Positions 1 to 7,382 of a stretch of DNA of 64,000 nucleotides are shown here, piece by piece. Location of the stretch: contig NZ_CP130044.1 in assembly GCF_030505395.1 (NCBI RefSeq), positions 2,155,001 to 2,219,000 of the forward strand, in the 5' to 3' direction. Positions within the stretch are counted from its first letter, which is position 1; every line of letters begins with the position of its first letter. The notes under the pieces are model-generated. The model saw only the letters and a program-made list of their open reading frames with translations, was not told where the DNA came from and did no database searches. This stretch comes from Asticcacaulis sp. ZE23SCel15 (GTDB taxonomy: Bacteria; Pseudomonadota; Alphaproteobacteria; Caulobacterales; Caulobacteraceae). Made by a program: the position numbers and the translations under genes.

Positions 1-241
1 GCACCTGCTCCTCAAACTCCATGCGCTTGAGGTCGTTGCTTAACGCCCGCTCAGGCGTGGCGGAAAAGACCATGCTCTGGGCGCGGTAAATGTGAACGGC
101 GGCCAGTTCACCGGCGTGATCGACGCGCAGGATTTCTTCTAAGCGGTGGCGTGCGGCCCCTTTGCCCGGACGTGGCGGGACACCCGAAGGCGTAGGCGTG
201 ACCGCTTCGGGGATTTCTTCGACCAGAATATCGTCACTCAT
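1..241 (-). CDS. coq7: Coq7-family demethoxyubiquinone hydroxylase (partial, N-terminal part)
   Basis: The first 80 codons or so run off the left edge of the window. Reading from the ATG at 241, the peptide has a short acidic, proline-rich leader and then LRVDHAGELAAVHIYRAQ, the signature of the first metal-binding helix of Coq7/CAT5 di-iron hydroxylases. The E of that motif is a di-iron ligand in the family. Coq7 hydroxylates demethoxyubiquinol in ubiquinone synthesis at the inner membrane. The remaining ligands lie outside the window and cannot be checked. An intergenic palindromic repeat (260-313) lies just upstream of the start. Confidence 0.85.
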   Translation of the reverse strand, partial: MSDDILVEEIPEAVTPTPSGVPPRPGKGAARHRLEEILRVDHAGELAAVHIYRAQSMVFSATPERALSNDLKRMEFEEQV

Positions 242-259
242 GGCAGGGTTCCCGCAGGG

Positions 260-313
260 CTAAGCGCATTCCAAAAAGTGTAGGGCGGTTTTTGGATACA
301 AATGCGCGACAAA
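260..313 (+). repeat. Palindromic intergenic repeat, copy 1
   Basis: This copy reads CTAAGCGCAT, then CCAAAAAGTG, a short loop, GCGGTTTTTGG, and ATGCGCGACAAA. The outer GCGCAT/ATGCGC arms and the inner CCAAAAA/TTTTTGG arms can both pair. Related copies are at 31785-31839, 41199-41248 and 61659-61713, all in the opposite orientation to this one. It lies between coq7 and the 3' end of dsbB. The arrangement resembles abundant palindromic elements of other alphaproteobacteria, a judgement made from memory. Confidence 0.75.
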
Positions 314-321
314 TATAAAGC

Positions 322-900
322 CTATTTTGTCAGGTTTTTAGGGCGGCGGAAGAAGTATTTTAGTCGCAGGGAGGCGATAAAGCTCAATACCGCCAGAATA
401 GCGGAAATGATGGCGTTCCATCCGGCCATGCTCAGGCCCCACATTTTCCAGGCGACCACATCGCACTGCGGGATGGTGATCGGTGCGCCCGATAGCAGAG
501 CGGCCATAGAATTGATACTGATATCGTCACCGCCACCGGTGCAGGTTTCGGGGCCGGGCCACCATTTCAGTTCGACCCCGGCGTGAAACAGGGCCAGAGC
601 CGCGCCGGTGGCAAAAATGGCAAACAGTACAAAGGCAAACACCCGTGGCGGGCCTTTGGCGCCGGTAAACAGCGCCCAGACGCTGGCGACAAGTGACACC
701 ACCACGGCGATCCAGTAGATATCGCGTTGCTTAAGGCACAGATGGCATGGATCAAGCCCGCCGAATTTCTGAAACGCATGGGCCGTCATCAGCAGGGCCA
801 GCGACGCAATCAGGGCTGTAATCGTCCACCAGCGGCCGAACAGGAGCGCGGCCCGCATGGTTATTTTCTGGCCGTCCTTATCGAATTTTGAAGCGTTCAT
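322..900 (-). CDS. dsbB: Disulfide bond formation protein DsbB
   Basis: This inner-membrane quinone reductase reoxidises the periplasmic thiol oxidase DsbA. The 192-residue product has four hydrophobic segments. The first periplasmic loop carries the CHLC redox pair (C52, C55), followed by LKQRD. The second loop carries the other cysteine pair (C120 in ETCTGG and C146 in IPQCD). The length is usual for DsbB. Start 900 gives a 14-residue cytoplasmic leader, and an AGGGA sits directly before the ATG; the internal ATG at residue 15 is an alternative. No dsbA lies nearby. Confidence 0.93.
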   Translation of the reverse strand: MNASKFDKDGQKITMRAALLFGRWWTITALIASLALLMTAHAFQKFGGLDPCHLCLKQRDIYWIAVVVSLVASVWALFTGAKGPPRVFAFVLFAIFATGAALALFHAGVELKWWPGPETCTGGGDDISINSMAALLSGAPITIPQCDVVAWKMWGLSMAGWNAIISAILAVLSFIASLRLKYFFRRPKNLTK

Positions 901-1037
901 TCCCTATCCGCACGCAATCGGTAATCGTCGCGGTAACCCGCAGCCAGTGTGTGATCCGGCGGCGCGCATCATGCAACAGATTTCAGCCTTTGTCGCACCG
1001 TTTTTAACTAAGTCCGCATTTGGGCGGGGAAAATCCC

Positions 1038-1619
1038 TTAGTGCGGGATCATCTTGATGGCGACAATCAGCAAAACCAGCACGGCCAGAGCGATGGCTGA
1101 AACCGTATAGATGCGCTTTTCGATGTGATGGGTGATTTCCGGCCCGAACTTTTTCAAAAGGTACGCCACCAGCAAAAACCGCGGCGTACGGGTAATGATG
1201 CAACTGGCGATAAAGATGCCCAGATTCATATGCCCAAGCCCTGCGGCAATGGTCACCAGCTTGAACGGAATGGGGGTCAATCCCTTGGCGATGATGACCC
1301 ACGGGCCCCATTGCGCCATAAAGTCATGGAACTTTGACAGGTCGTCGCTGTAGCCGAAAAGTTTCAGCAGCCAGATGCCGACCGGCTCCAGATAATAACC
1401 AATGGCATAGCCCAGCATCGCCCCGAACACAGAGGCAATGGTGCAGACTATGGCATACCGGTAAGCCTTGTCCGGCCGTGCCAGAGCCATCGGCGCCAGC
1501 ATGACATCGGGCGGGATAGGAAAGAATGAGCTTTCGGCGAACGATACGACGGCGAGCGCCTTCTCGGCATGGCGGCTGCCCGCCAGGTTGATCATCCAGT
1601 TATAAATGGGGCGCAGCAC
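1038..1619 (-). CDS. YqaA-like DedA/SNARE-associated membrane protein
   Basis: A 193-residue polytopic protein of the VTT/DedA superfamily (YqaA branch). Visible marks are the early AESSFFPIPPDVML segment, the glycine-rich AMLGYAIGYYLE helix and the ITRTPRFLLVAYLLKKFGP segment, which resembles the re-entrant-helix region of the family. DedA relatives take part in lipid-carrier or membrane homeostasis, but the substrate cannot be inferred here. It lies upstream of dsbB on the same strand with a gap of about 137 bp, so they may be separate units. Confidence 0.85.
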   Translation of the reverse strand: MLRPIYNWMINLAGSRHAEKALAVVSFAESSFFPIPPDVMLAPMALARPDKAYRYAIVCTIASVFGAMLGYAIGYYLEPVGIWLLKLFGYSDDLSKFHDFMAQWGPWVIIAKGLTPIPFKLVTIAAGLGHMNLGIFIASCIITRTPRFLLVAYLLKKFGPEITHHIEKRIYTVSAIALAVLVLLIVAIKMIPH

Positions 1620-1828
1620 GTTAAAATCTTTGGCTTGAAATAAAGGATAGGTTCCTATGGCATGTTGCCATCACCAAGCAAACGGCTTTGTCGCTATGGG
1701 CGAACTTTATTTCAGGCTGTGGCCCGATGAGGCATCTGTTTGGCGGATGTATCGGTTTAGTGGATGTGGTTGGCGGATTAACTAAAACTCATTTGTATTA
1801 AGCGTTGGGGCAAGGCATAAACATGACA

Positions 1829-1844
1829 ATTATAAAACTATAAT
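1829..1844. promoter_or_regulatory. Palindrome overlapping a -10 box upstream of the MarR gene
   Basis: ATTATA-AAAC-TATAAT is a perfect inverted repeat. Its right arm is a consensus -10 hexamer (1839-1844), and the MarR start codon lies about 55 bp downstream. MarR proteins often bind palindromes over their own promoters, so this is a candidate autoregulatory operator. I did not find a convincing -35 at the standard spacing. Confidence 0.4.
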
Positions 1845-1898
1845 GCGCAGATGTGTGTTTGCGTATGTTTTTCTATACCCTTCAGGAGGCTATTCGAA

Positions 1899-2360
1899 AT
1901 GTCGGTGAGTAAGCTTGCGCTTGATGATTACCTTCCCTACCGTTTGTCGGTAGCGTCGAACGCCGTCAGCACGCTTATTTCAACCGCTTACGACAGCATC
2001 CACGGGCTGAAAATCCCCGAATGGCGGCTGATCTGGGTGCTGAATGAGGATGGTCCCTCGACCCAGCAGGCGCTGGTTAAGCGCACCGGCATGGATAAGG
2101 TCACAATCTCACGCGCCGCTCAGGCTTTGGCCAAACGTCGCCTGATCACCCGCGCGCCCCATGAATATGACGGACGTTCGCACCACCTGATTCTAAGTTC
2201 TGAGGGTGAGCGTCTGTTTGCCGATGTTGCCCCGTCAGCGGTCGAGTTTGAAAAAGTCGTCCTGGCGAATCTCAGCGCGGAAGAGGTAGTGGTGCTTAAA
2301 GACCTGTTGCGCCGTGTCGAAGAGGCCGCGCTCAAGGTACAAAACGACAAATCCAAGTGA
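1899..2360 (+). CDS. MarR-family transcriptional regulator
   Basis: A winged-helix regulator of about 153 residues. The core matches MarR proteins: the IPEWRLIWVLNEDG helix, the recognition region MDKVTISRAAQALAKRRLI, and a wing containing the DGRSHHLILS segment. Start 1899 is preferred over the upstream in-frame ATG because AGGAGG lies at 1884-1889 with good spacing. The gene stands alone, and the effector and targets are unknown. A palindrome at 1829-1844 may be its own operator. Confidence 0.9.
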   Translation: MSVSKLALDDYLPYRLSVASNAVSTLISTAYDSIHGLKIPEWRLIWVLNEDGPSTQQALVKRTGMDKVTISRAAQALAKRRLITRAPHEYDGRSHHLILSSEGERLFADVAPSAVEFEKVVLANLSAEEVVVLKDLLRRVEEAALKVQNDKSK

Positions 2361-2419
2361 TTTAACCCGCCGAACTTTCGCCATTCAGGCATCTGGGACT
2401 CGTCACAGCGGGGGCGTTT

Positions 2420-2444
2420 GTGTTAACCTTATCCCTGTGTTAAC
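2420..2444. promoter_or_regulatory. Direct repeat GTGTTAAC x2 upstream of the 2514 gene
   Basis: GTGTTAAC occurs at 2420-2427 and again at 2437-2444, 17 bp apart, about 70-95 bp before the next start codon. TTAAC is the half-site of the cell-cycle regulator CtrA, but the spacing here differs from the usual TTAA-N7-TTAA. It may be a regulatory site for the downstream membrane protein. This is a weak call. Confidence 0.25.
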
Positions 2445-2513
2445 GGTTACGATAAAGTGCGTTCCCGCTTGAGTGACGGGTGCGGCTGAGCGCAGGCGGG
2501 GGAAGTTCTGAAC

Positions 2514-3425
2514 ATGGCTATGAGGTACAACTCATTTACTCCGGCGGAAGATCCCAACGACTTCGCGTATGAGACCGTGTCCTATGATCTCAGCCTGCTG
2601 TTCCTCGCCATCGTCGTGGCCCTTATTCTGGCGTTTTTGCTGTGGGCCGCCTATGCCAAGGGCAAGTCGGATACGCGTAAAGCCCTTCGCCGCCAGAGAG
2701 AACGGTCGGCTGAAAATATCTACGAAGCTGTGCGCCGCGCACTGGATAAGGTCATTGTGTCCACGACTGACGGCATTTACGCGCCGACGAATGAACTTTT
2801 GGCCGTTCTGGACAGCCGATTAGGTAAAACGCTGGCCTTATGCAGTGATATCAAAAAGCTACGCGATACGATTAATAAGGCGCTGGACGCCAAAGACGAC
2901 GCCCTCCCTAAAAAAGACGGCGCCAAAGACGGAACTATTCTGGTGCCGGTCAATCTCAATTTTGGCGGCACAACACCGGGGACTCCACCAGTGGGTATAG
3001 TCTCGCCAGCCCAGGTCTACACCGGCGGTGGTCATATGCCGATGCGTTATCAGGAACACCGCGCCGCCATCCGCATGGCCGTCGAGGAGTTGGATAGCTT
3101 TTGGCGTAACAAGCAATATGTCAAAAAGCTGATCATAGATGCTCAGGAAGAACTGCTGTATTCTGAGGATATACGGCCTGAAATTGACATTCTTGGTGTC
3201 TCTTTTGATGGTGCGCCCCGTCAGCGTCGCCGCCGCAATCCGTTCACGCGCCCGCCCGAAGAGCACGGCCCGCACTCAGGCGGGCACTCAGGGGGCGGGC
3301 ATCATCAGGCCCCTTCTGCCAGCTATGCCGAGGCTGTGTCATCGGCTGCCGAAGCGCCCCGTCGGCCTGAGCCAGATCCGACACCGCCGCCACCCAAGAA
3401 GCGCCGCCGGCCCGGACTGGCTTAG
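2514..3425 (+). CDS. Unknown single-span membrane protein with a His/Pro-rich tail
   Basis: I do not recognise the family. The 303 residues have a soluble start and one strong membrane helix (about residues 28-48, LLFLAIVVALILAFLLWAAY). A basic, helical cytoplasmic domain follows (KALRRQRERSAENIYEAV onward), with a later helical segment at about residues 180-220. The tail is low-complexity, with histidine/glycine repeats (HSGGHSGGGHH) and a final basic run PPPPKKRRRPGLA. A purine-rich GGGGGAAG precedes the start; a second ATG lies two codons in. It is read toward tRNA-Leu and is the last core gene before the island. Confidence 0.75.
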   Translation: MAMRYNSFTPAEDPNDFAYETVSYDLSLLFLAIVVALILAFLLWAAYAKGKSDTRKALRRQRERSAENIYEAVRRALDKVIVSTTDGIYAPTNELLAVLDSRLGKTLALCSDIKKLRDTINKALDAKDDALPKKDGAKDGTILVPVNLNFGGTTPGTPPVGIVSPAQVYTGGGHMPMRYQEHRAAIRMAVEELDSFWRNKQYVKKLIIDAQEELLYSEDIRPEIDILGVSFDGAPRQRRRRNPFTRPPEEHGPHSGGHSGGGHHQAPSASYAEAVSSAAEAPRRPEPDPTPPPPKKRRRPGLA

Positions 3426-3528
3426 GGCTTTGACTTAAGCCTGTGAATGGCAACGGATTTGGACTTGCGTGGGGCTAAAAAAGCCTTTATCACCGCCGTC
3501 CTTACCGCGCTAAAAATCCGTAATACGG

Positions 3529-3613
3529 GCCCCTGTGGTGGAATTGGTAGACGCGCCGGATTCAAAATCCGGTACCGAGAGGTGTGTCGGTTCGAGTCCG
3601 ACCGGGGGCACCA
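3529..3613 (+). tRNA. tRNA-Leu(CAA)
   Basis: The 85-nt sequence folds as a class II tRNA with an encoded CCA. The acceptor stem is GCCCCTG/CGGGGGC. The anticodon stem CCGGA/TCCGG encloses TTCAAAA, giving anticodon CAA. A short variable arm and a GGTTCGAGTCC T-arm follow. Its 3' end forms the left attachment site of the island (3591-3614). Confidence 0.96.
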
Positions 3614-3614
3614 G
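3591..3614 (+). other. attL: left attachment site in the 3' end of tRNA-Leu
   Basis: The T-arm and acceptor end of the tRNA are repeated at 24845-24868. The core CCGACCGGGGGCACCAG (3598-3614) is identical over 17 bp in both copies, and five more identical bases (TTCGA) lie beyond a 2-base mismatch. P4-type integrases typically use tRNA 3' ends, and such an integrase starts 171 bp away. Confidence 0.85.
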
Positions 3615-3717
3615 GATACCGTGCGGCTCAGTCCGGGTAAGTTGAAAAATCCTTAAAAATCTGATACTTTAGGCAGTGAAACGTACATCGCTGTCCACGC
3701 TTGTCCACCCGTTTCCA

Positions 3718-3783
3718 TACCCCAGTCGGGGTAGAATTCGGGGTACGTTTCGCGAATTTGGCTCAACTCGCACACGGTACCCC
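3718..3783. promoter_or_regulatory. Cluster of TACCCC/GGGGTA hexamers upstream of the integrase
   Basis: The hexamer occurs four times in 66 bp: TACCCC at 3718, GGGGTA at 3728 (the first pair forming a hairpin around AGTC), GGGGTA at 3740, and TACCCC at 3778, directly before the integrase ATG. Between attL and int, such repeats could be integrase arm-type sites or a repressor site. The 171 bp from the tRNA to int hold nothing else that I can name. Confidence 0.35.
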
Positions 3784-3785
3784 AC

Positions 3786-5063
3786 ATGGCACTCACAGAC
3801 GCACAAATTCGCGGCGCAAAACCCAAAAGCGACCGCGCCTACAAACTTTATGATGAATACGGCCTGTTTATACACATTTCGCTGACCGGGGCGAAACTCT
3901 GGCGGTTCCGCTTTCAGTATGCGGGTAAAGAGAAAACCCTCTCATTGGGCGCATACCCCGCCATTGGCGTGCGGGAGGCCAGGCATAACCGTGATGAGGC
4001 TCGCCGTCTGCTCGCCGTTGGCAAAGACCCTTCCGCTGAACGCAAACGACAAAAGATCGCAACGAGCCTCGCGGCTAGGAACACCTTTGCGGCTGTGGCC
4101 GAAGAGCTAATCGACAAAAACGAAAAAGAAGGGATGGCCGAGGTCACTCTCAGCAAGCAGCGCTGGATCGTTTCCTTGTTGGCCCCCACTATCGGTGATC
4201 GGCCCATTTCTGACCTTGAACCTCTGGAAGTGCTGAATGCCCTAAAGCAAATTGAAAAGGGCGCGCGATACGAGACCACACAACGCGCACGGTCTCTGGC
4301 CTCACGCATATTCCGATATGCGATCATCACAGGCCGCGCCCGCCACAATGCGGCGGCGGACCTCGGCATGGCGCTTATTTCCCACAAGCCCAAACACCAT
4401 GCCGCTATCATTGATCCCGACGCGCTGGGCGCGCTTCTGAGAGCCATTGAAGACTTTGAAGCCGGTACGTCGGTGATGTTCGGGCTGCGGCTCTTGCCTC
4501 ATGTCTTTGTCCGGCCAGGTGAGTTGCGTCATGCCGAGTGGAGGGAGTTTGATTTTGAAAAGGCGATCTGGCGCATTCCAGCAGGGCGCATGAAAATGCG
4601 CGATGAGCATGTCTTGCCCTTGTCCCGACAATCCAAAGCGATCCTTCAGGAAGCGCGGCAATATCACATCAATGGTCCATTGGTGTTCCCAAGTGTCCGG
4701 ACATGGACGAGGCCTATGTCAGAAAACACCCTGACTGCCGCGCTTCGGCGGATGGGGTATTCTGGTGACGAAATGACAGCGCACGGCTTCCGAAGTACTG
4801 CCAGCACCCTCCTAAACGAAAGTGGTCTGTGGTCGCCCGACACGATTGAGCGCGCCTTGGCTCATAAGGACTCCAATACCGTCAGGGGCATTTATCATCG
4901 GGGTACGCATTGGAAAGAACGGGTTGAAATGGCGCAGTGGTGGTCTGACCATCTGGATGAATTGCGCCTGAAGGCTGGCCTCGCACGTCGCGAAGCCTCA
5001 AAAGTTGCCTGTCAGGCAACGCCATTCTTGACGTCGAGGGCGTTGTCTGGTAGACAACAATGA
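3786..5063 (+). CDS. int: P4-type tyrosine integrase
   Basis: A 425-residue site-specific recombinase. The N-terminal DUF4102 arm-binding domain covers about residues 1-90 (LTDAQIRGAKP, then KLWRFRFQYAGKEKTLSLGAYP). A core-binding domain follows, then the catalytic domain with R243 (RPGEL), H333 and R336 (HGFR), H360 (ALAH) and the nucleophile Y370 (GIYHR). It catalyses integration and excision at tRNA-Leu. The last codons overlap the higB start by four bases (ATGA), and two palindromes lie inside its 3' end (5004-5058). No ribosome-binding site is clear; TACCCCAC precedes the ATG. Confidence 0.95.
   Translation: MALTDAQIRGAKPKSDRAYKLYDEYGLFIHISLTGAKLWRFRFQYAGKEKTLSLGAYPAIGVREARHNRDEARRLLAVGKDPSAERKRQKIATSLAARNTFAAVAEELIDKNEKEGMAEVTLSKQRWIVSLLAPTIGDRPISDLEPLEVLNALKQIEKGARYETTQRARSLASRIFRYAIITGRARHNAAADLGMALISHKPKHHAAIIDPDALGALLRAIEDFEAGTSVMFGLRLLPHVFVRPGELRHAEWREFDFEKAIWRIPAGRMKMRDEHVLPLSRQSKAILQEARQYHINGPLVFPSVRTWTRPMSENTLTAALRRMGYSGDEMTAHGFRSTASTLLNESGLWSPDTIERALAHKDSNTVRGIYHRGTHWKERVEMAQWWSDHLDELRLKAGLARREASKVACQATPFLTSRALSGRQQ
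5004..5058. promoter_or_regulatory. Tandem palindromes, likely HigA operators, inside the int 3' end
   Basis: GTTGCCT-GTC-AGGCAAC (5004-5020) and GTTGTCT-GGT-AGACAAC (5042-5058) share the pattern GTTGYCT-N3-AGRCAAC. Their centres are 38 bp apart, and the second ends one base before the higB ATG. Antitoxins of the HigA type repress their own operon through palindromes near the start, so these are strong operator candidates. They are fully contained in integrase coding sequence. Confidence 0.65.
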
Positions 5064-5341
5064 TCAAGAGCTTTGGTGACAAGATTACGGAACAACTGTT
5101 TCAGGGGCTTGCCGTCAGGCGGATGGATCGGGGGCTGCAAAAACAGGCCCTGAGACGTCTCAGATACATCGATGCAGCCGTCACCCTCGAAGACCTGCGG
5201 ATACCGCCCGCCAATCGACTGGAGGCACTGCAAGGTGATTTGAAGGGCTGGTACTCGATCCGAGTCAATGATCAGTTTCGGATCATTTTTCGATGGATTG
5301 ATGGCGAAGCTCACGACGTGAAACTGATAGATTACCATTGA
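5060..5341 (+). CDS. higB: HigB/RelE-superfamily toxin
   Basis: A 93-residue toxin of the HigB (RelE fold) family, in which members cleave mRNA on the ribosome. It starts MIKSFGDKITEQLFQG and ends with the typical FRIIFRWIDGEAHDVKLIDYH strand-turn-strand, containing the R and H residues expected in the active-site area. The toxin precedes its antitoxin, as in other higBA pairs. Its ATG overlaps the integrase stop as ATGA, so translation is probably coupled to int. Confidence 0.92.
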   Translation: MIKSFGDKITEQLFQGLAVRRMDRGLQKQALRRLRYIDAAVTLEDLRIPPANRLEALQGDLKGWYSIRVNDQFRIIFRWIDGEAHDVKLIDYH

Positions 5342-5353
5342 GCGAGGTTAGCC

Positions 5354-5650
5354 ATGTCTCACATCGAAATTGAACACCCTGGGGTAATGCTTCGCGAGGA
5401 TTTCCTTGAGGCAATGGGTATAAAGCCTGGAGCCTTAGCCGCTGCTATCGGCGTTGACCGGGCGGCTATCAAAAAGATTATCGAGGGCAAGCGGGCAATC
5501 ACCGCCGAAATGGCACTACGGCTAAGTATCTTTTTCGGGACCACTGCTGAGTTCTGGATGAACCTACAATCCGATTATGACCTTCGGATGGCTCGGCGCG
5601 AACGGTTGGAAGAGTTTTCGTTGAGAATATTGCCTAAAGGGCTGGCGTGA
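5354..5650 (+). CDS. higA: HigA-family antitoxin (XRE-type HTH)
   Basis: The 98-residue antitoxin belongs to the HigA/VapA-like addiction-module family. It begins with the HPGVMLREDFLEAMG motif, followed by an XRE helix-turn-helix (ALAAAIGVDRAAIKKIIEGKR) and the FFGTTAEFWMNLQSDYDL segment typical of the family. It should neutralise HigB and repress the operon, probably through the palindromes at 5004-5058. It lies 12 bp after higB. Confidence 0.93.
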   Translation: MSHIEIEHPGVMLREDFLEAMGIKPGALAAAIGVDRAAIKKIIEGKRAITAEMALRLSIFFGTTAEFWMNLQSDYDLRMARRERLEEFSLRILPKGLA

Positions 5651-5704
5651 TAATATTGGTATTTTCAGTGCTTCAATGGAAATTTTAAATACTAGGGGGC
5701 TGAA

Positions 5705-6487
5705 GTGACGAATTGGACTGACATCGACACACGATTTGAGGGCGCCCGGCGTCGGTTTCTAATTAGCGCCGAAAACTCGGATACAATCGGCCGAAAGGCG
5801 ATACAAAAGTGCATTCAACATTTCGAAAAATTTCTTGACGACGAAGATAAGCGTGCGCCGGAAATACGTAAAGCAGCCATTGATATTCTGGCGTCAATAA
5901 GAAAATTTAGCAATATTGAGACGCAACTTTACGAAAGAGCTGCAATAGGGGTTATCGCATATAAGAGTCATCGAATTGCAGGTACTTCAGAATCAATTCG
6001 GGAAATATTGGAAAAATTTGCTACTCCAAATCCTTCTCTTTCAGATGTTCACATGGTTCGGGTTTTGTGGGCAGGCGAATGTGCTGCTGAAATTCTTGAT
6101 CAGGCGGCTCACATTCTCGATCTAAGAACAGCTTCGCTCTCAGAGTTCCTTCAAGACAGTGTTGAGATTTCAGCGACAGATATTCTGAAGGCAATGCAGG
6201 AAACAGCGAAGGGGGAGGTTGGAGACAGGTTGTTAGACGCAATTCTAACTGCGGTTGTGCCCCCAGTCGCCATTGTTATGCAGGCGATAAAGGCACTAAA
6301 TGCGTTGCGGGAAAATGTTAATGAAGTAGCCCGGTCGTACAGAACTCGCGGCCCGGAAGACGATATGTTTGAATTTAGCAATCACCTAAAAGATCAAGAC
6401 GCGTTGATTGAAAGCACCATAGTGGCGATGTCAACGACGATTGACGCTCTCGTCGCTATGCCTGATGCTCATCAATCGGGCTCCTAA
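5705..6487 (+). CDS. Unknown 260-aa island protein
   Basis: I do not recognise this protein. It starts at GTG 5705 behind an AGGGGGCT purine run. It is mostly alpha-helical and acidic. There is one hydrophobic stretch at about residues 180-200 (LLDAILTAVVPPVAIVMQAI), too weak to call a membrane helix with confidence, and no signal peptide. The codon choice is distinctly more AT-rich than in the neighbouring genes, which points to acquisition from another source. It lies 54 bp after higA on the same strand and converges on the HTH gene at 6519-6812. A role in host defence or element maintenance is possible but has no direct support. Confidence 0.75.
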   Translation: MTNWTDIDTRFEGARRRFLISAENSDTIGRKAIQKCIQHFEKFLDDEDKRAPEIRKAAIDILASIRKFSNIETQLYERAAIGVIAYKSHRIAGTSESIREILEKFATPNPSLSDVHMVRVLWAGECAAEILDQAAHILDLRTASLSEFLQDSVEISATDILKAMQETAKGEVGDRLLDAILTAVVPPVAIVMQAIKALNALRENVNEVARSYRTRGPEDDMFEFSNHLKDQDALIESTIVAMSTTIDALVAMPDAHQSGS

Positions 6488-6518
6488 TGCCTACCGTCAT
6501 ATTAGAGCCTCTACAGTC

Positions 6519-6812
6519 CTATCTACGGGGCTTAAGGGGCAATTCTAACTGCGCTGGTCGCTGAATGGCCGCCGACACAATTTTAGCCTCTGGAAGTGCT
6601 GGCGAGGGGGCTTGCGCTGACGCCTCTGGCTCGCCGCCCTGATTGAGGAAATCGAGTAGGTCAATGCGCAGGATAAGACGGCGGCCACCGACCTTCACAG
6701 ATCGCAACTTACCCTCGGCCATTTTCTCATACAGGAAAGAGCGACCAAGGCCCGATGCCTTCACGGCTTCATCAATACGGTATGCAATCTTGTCAGTGGC
6801 GTTGAAAGGCAT
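6519..6812 (-). CDS. AlpA/excisionase-like helix-turn-helix protein
   Basis: A small DNA-binding protein (97 residues) with a MerR/AlpA-type HTH: YRIDEAVKASGLGRSFLYEK, then a wing GKLRSVKVGGRRLILRIDLLDFL. The rest is proline/alanine-rich and low-complexity. The start at 6812 is chosen because GGAG lies five bases upstream. The open frame continues to 7061, but that part shows no family resemblance. In P4-type islands such proteins act as excisionases or as activators of int, which fits the location. Confidence 0.8.
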   Translation of the reverse strand: MPFNATDKIAYRIDEAVKASGLGRSFLYEKMAEGKLRSVKVGGRRLILRIDLLDFLNQGGEPEASAQAPSPALPEAKIVSAAIQRPAQLELPLKPRR

Positions 6813-7382
6813 GTCGGCTCCTTGGTCGGGAACTAAGATACCGTTGCCTTTGAAATTGGCAGATAGTCCTTTCATCCTCGGAACCCACCGTTTGACCGCA
6901 GTTGGAGCGTCCGACCGGCCCCCAAAAGGCCAGGGCGGGCGCGCAGCGCAAGGGCACTTTAGAGCGGTGGCAACATCGAATGTGGTTGAGAGGCTGAAAA
7001 ATAATTGCAAATTCAAATAGTTAAGTAAATTTAGTCTCTTGACACTAATCCAAGTCTCCACAAAAAACGATGTGCAGACAAAGACTTGGCCGATTTAGGA
7101 GGCATTGCTTTTATCTTGCTCTAAACCTTACAAACTGAATTTTCTCAACTTTTAGGCCATTTCTCATCATACAAAGTTCAAAATCCAGACGCTTGGCTCG
7201 TGATCCCAGCCGAGTAGAAACCGTCGTCAACAATGGGCTGACGGTTTGCCGGACATCCCGTGCGGACAGCTATGGACGGCCATCATGTCAAAGGCTGACC
7301 TGAAACGCTGGAAAATATAATCCGCAATCATGGCATTGCAGGGCGAGTCAACGACAATTATAGATAGTGGACGCCAACGGAA
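6813..7382. other. Gene-free stretch inside the island
   Basis: The 570 bp between the AlpA-like gene and the MNT-HEPN gene contain no ORF that I can support; the frames present are low-complexity or extensions. The section from about 7010 to 7200 is AT-rich and may hold promoters for the two divergent genes. No repeat or RNA was recognised. Confidence 0.5.

Noticed and set aside
6239-6553. Exact 15-bp direct repeat GCAATTCTAACTGCG spaced 300 bp apart
   Set aside because: Both copies are inside coding frames of different genes, and in 64 kb one or two exact 15-mers are expected by chance. There is no associated structure.
6813-7061. N-terminal extension of the AlpA-like gene to 7061
   Set aside because: The extra codons have no resemblance to the family, and a good ribosome-binding site precedes the ATG at 6812.
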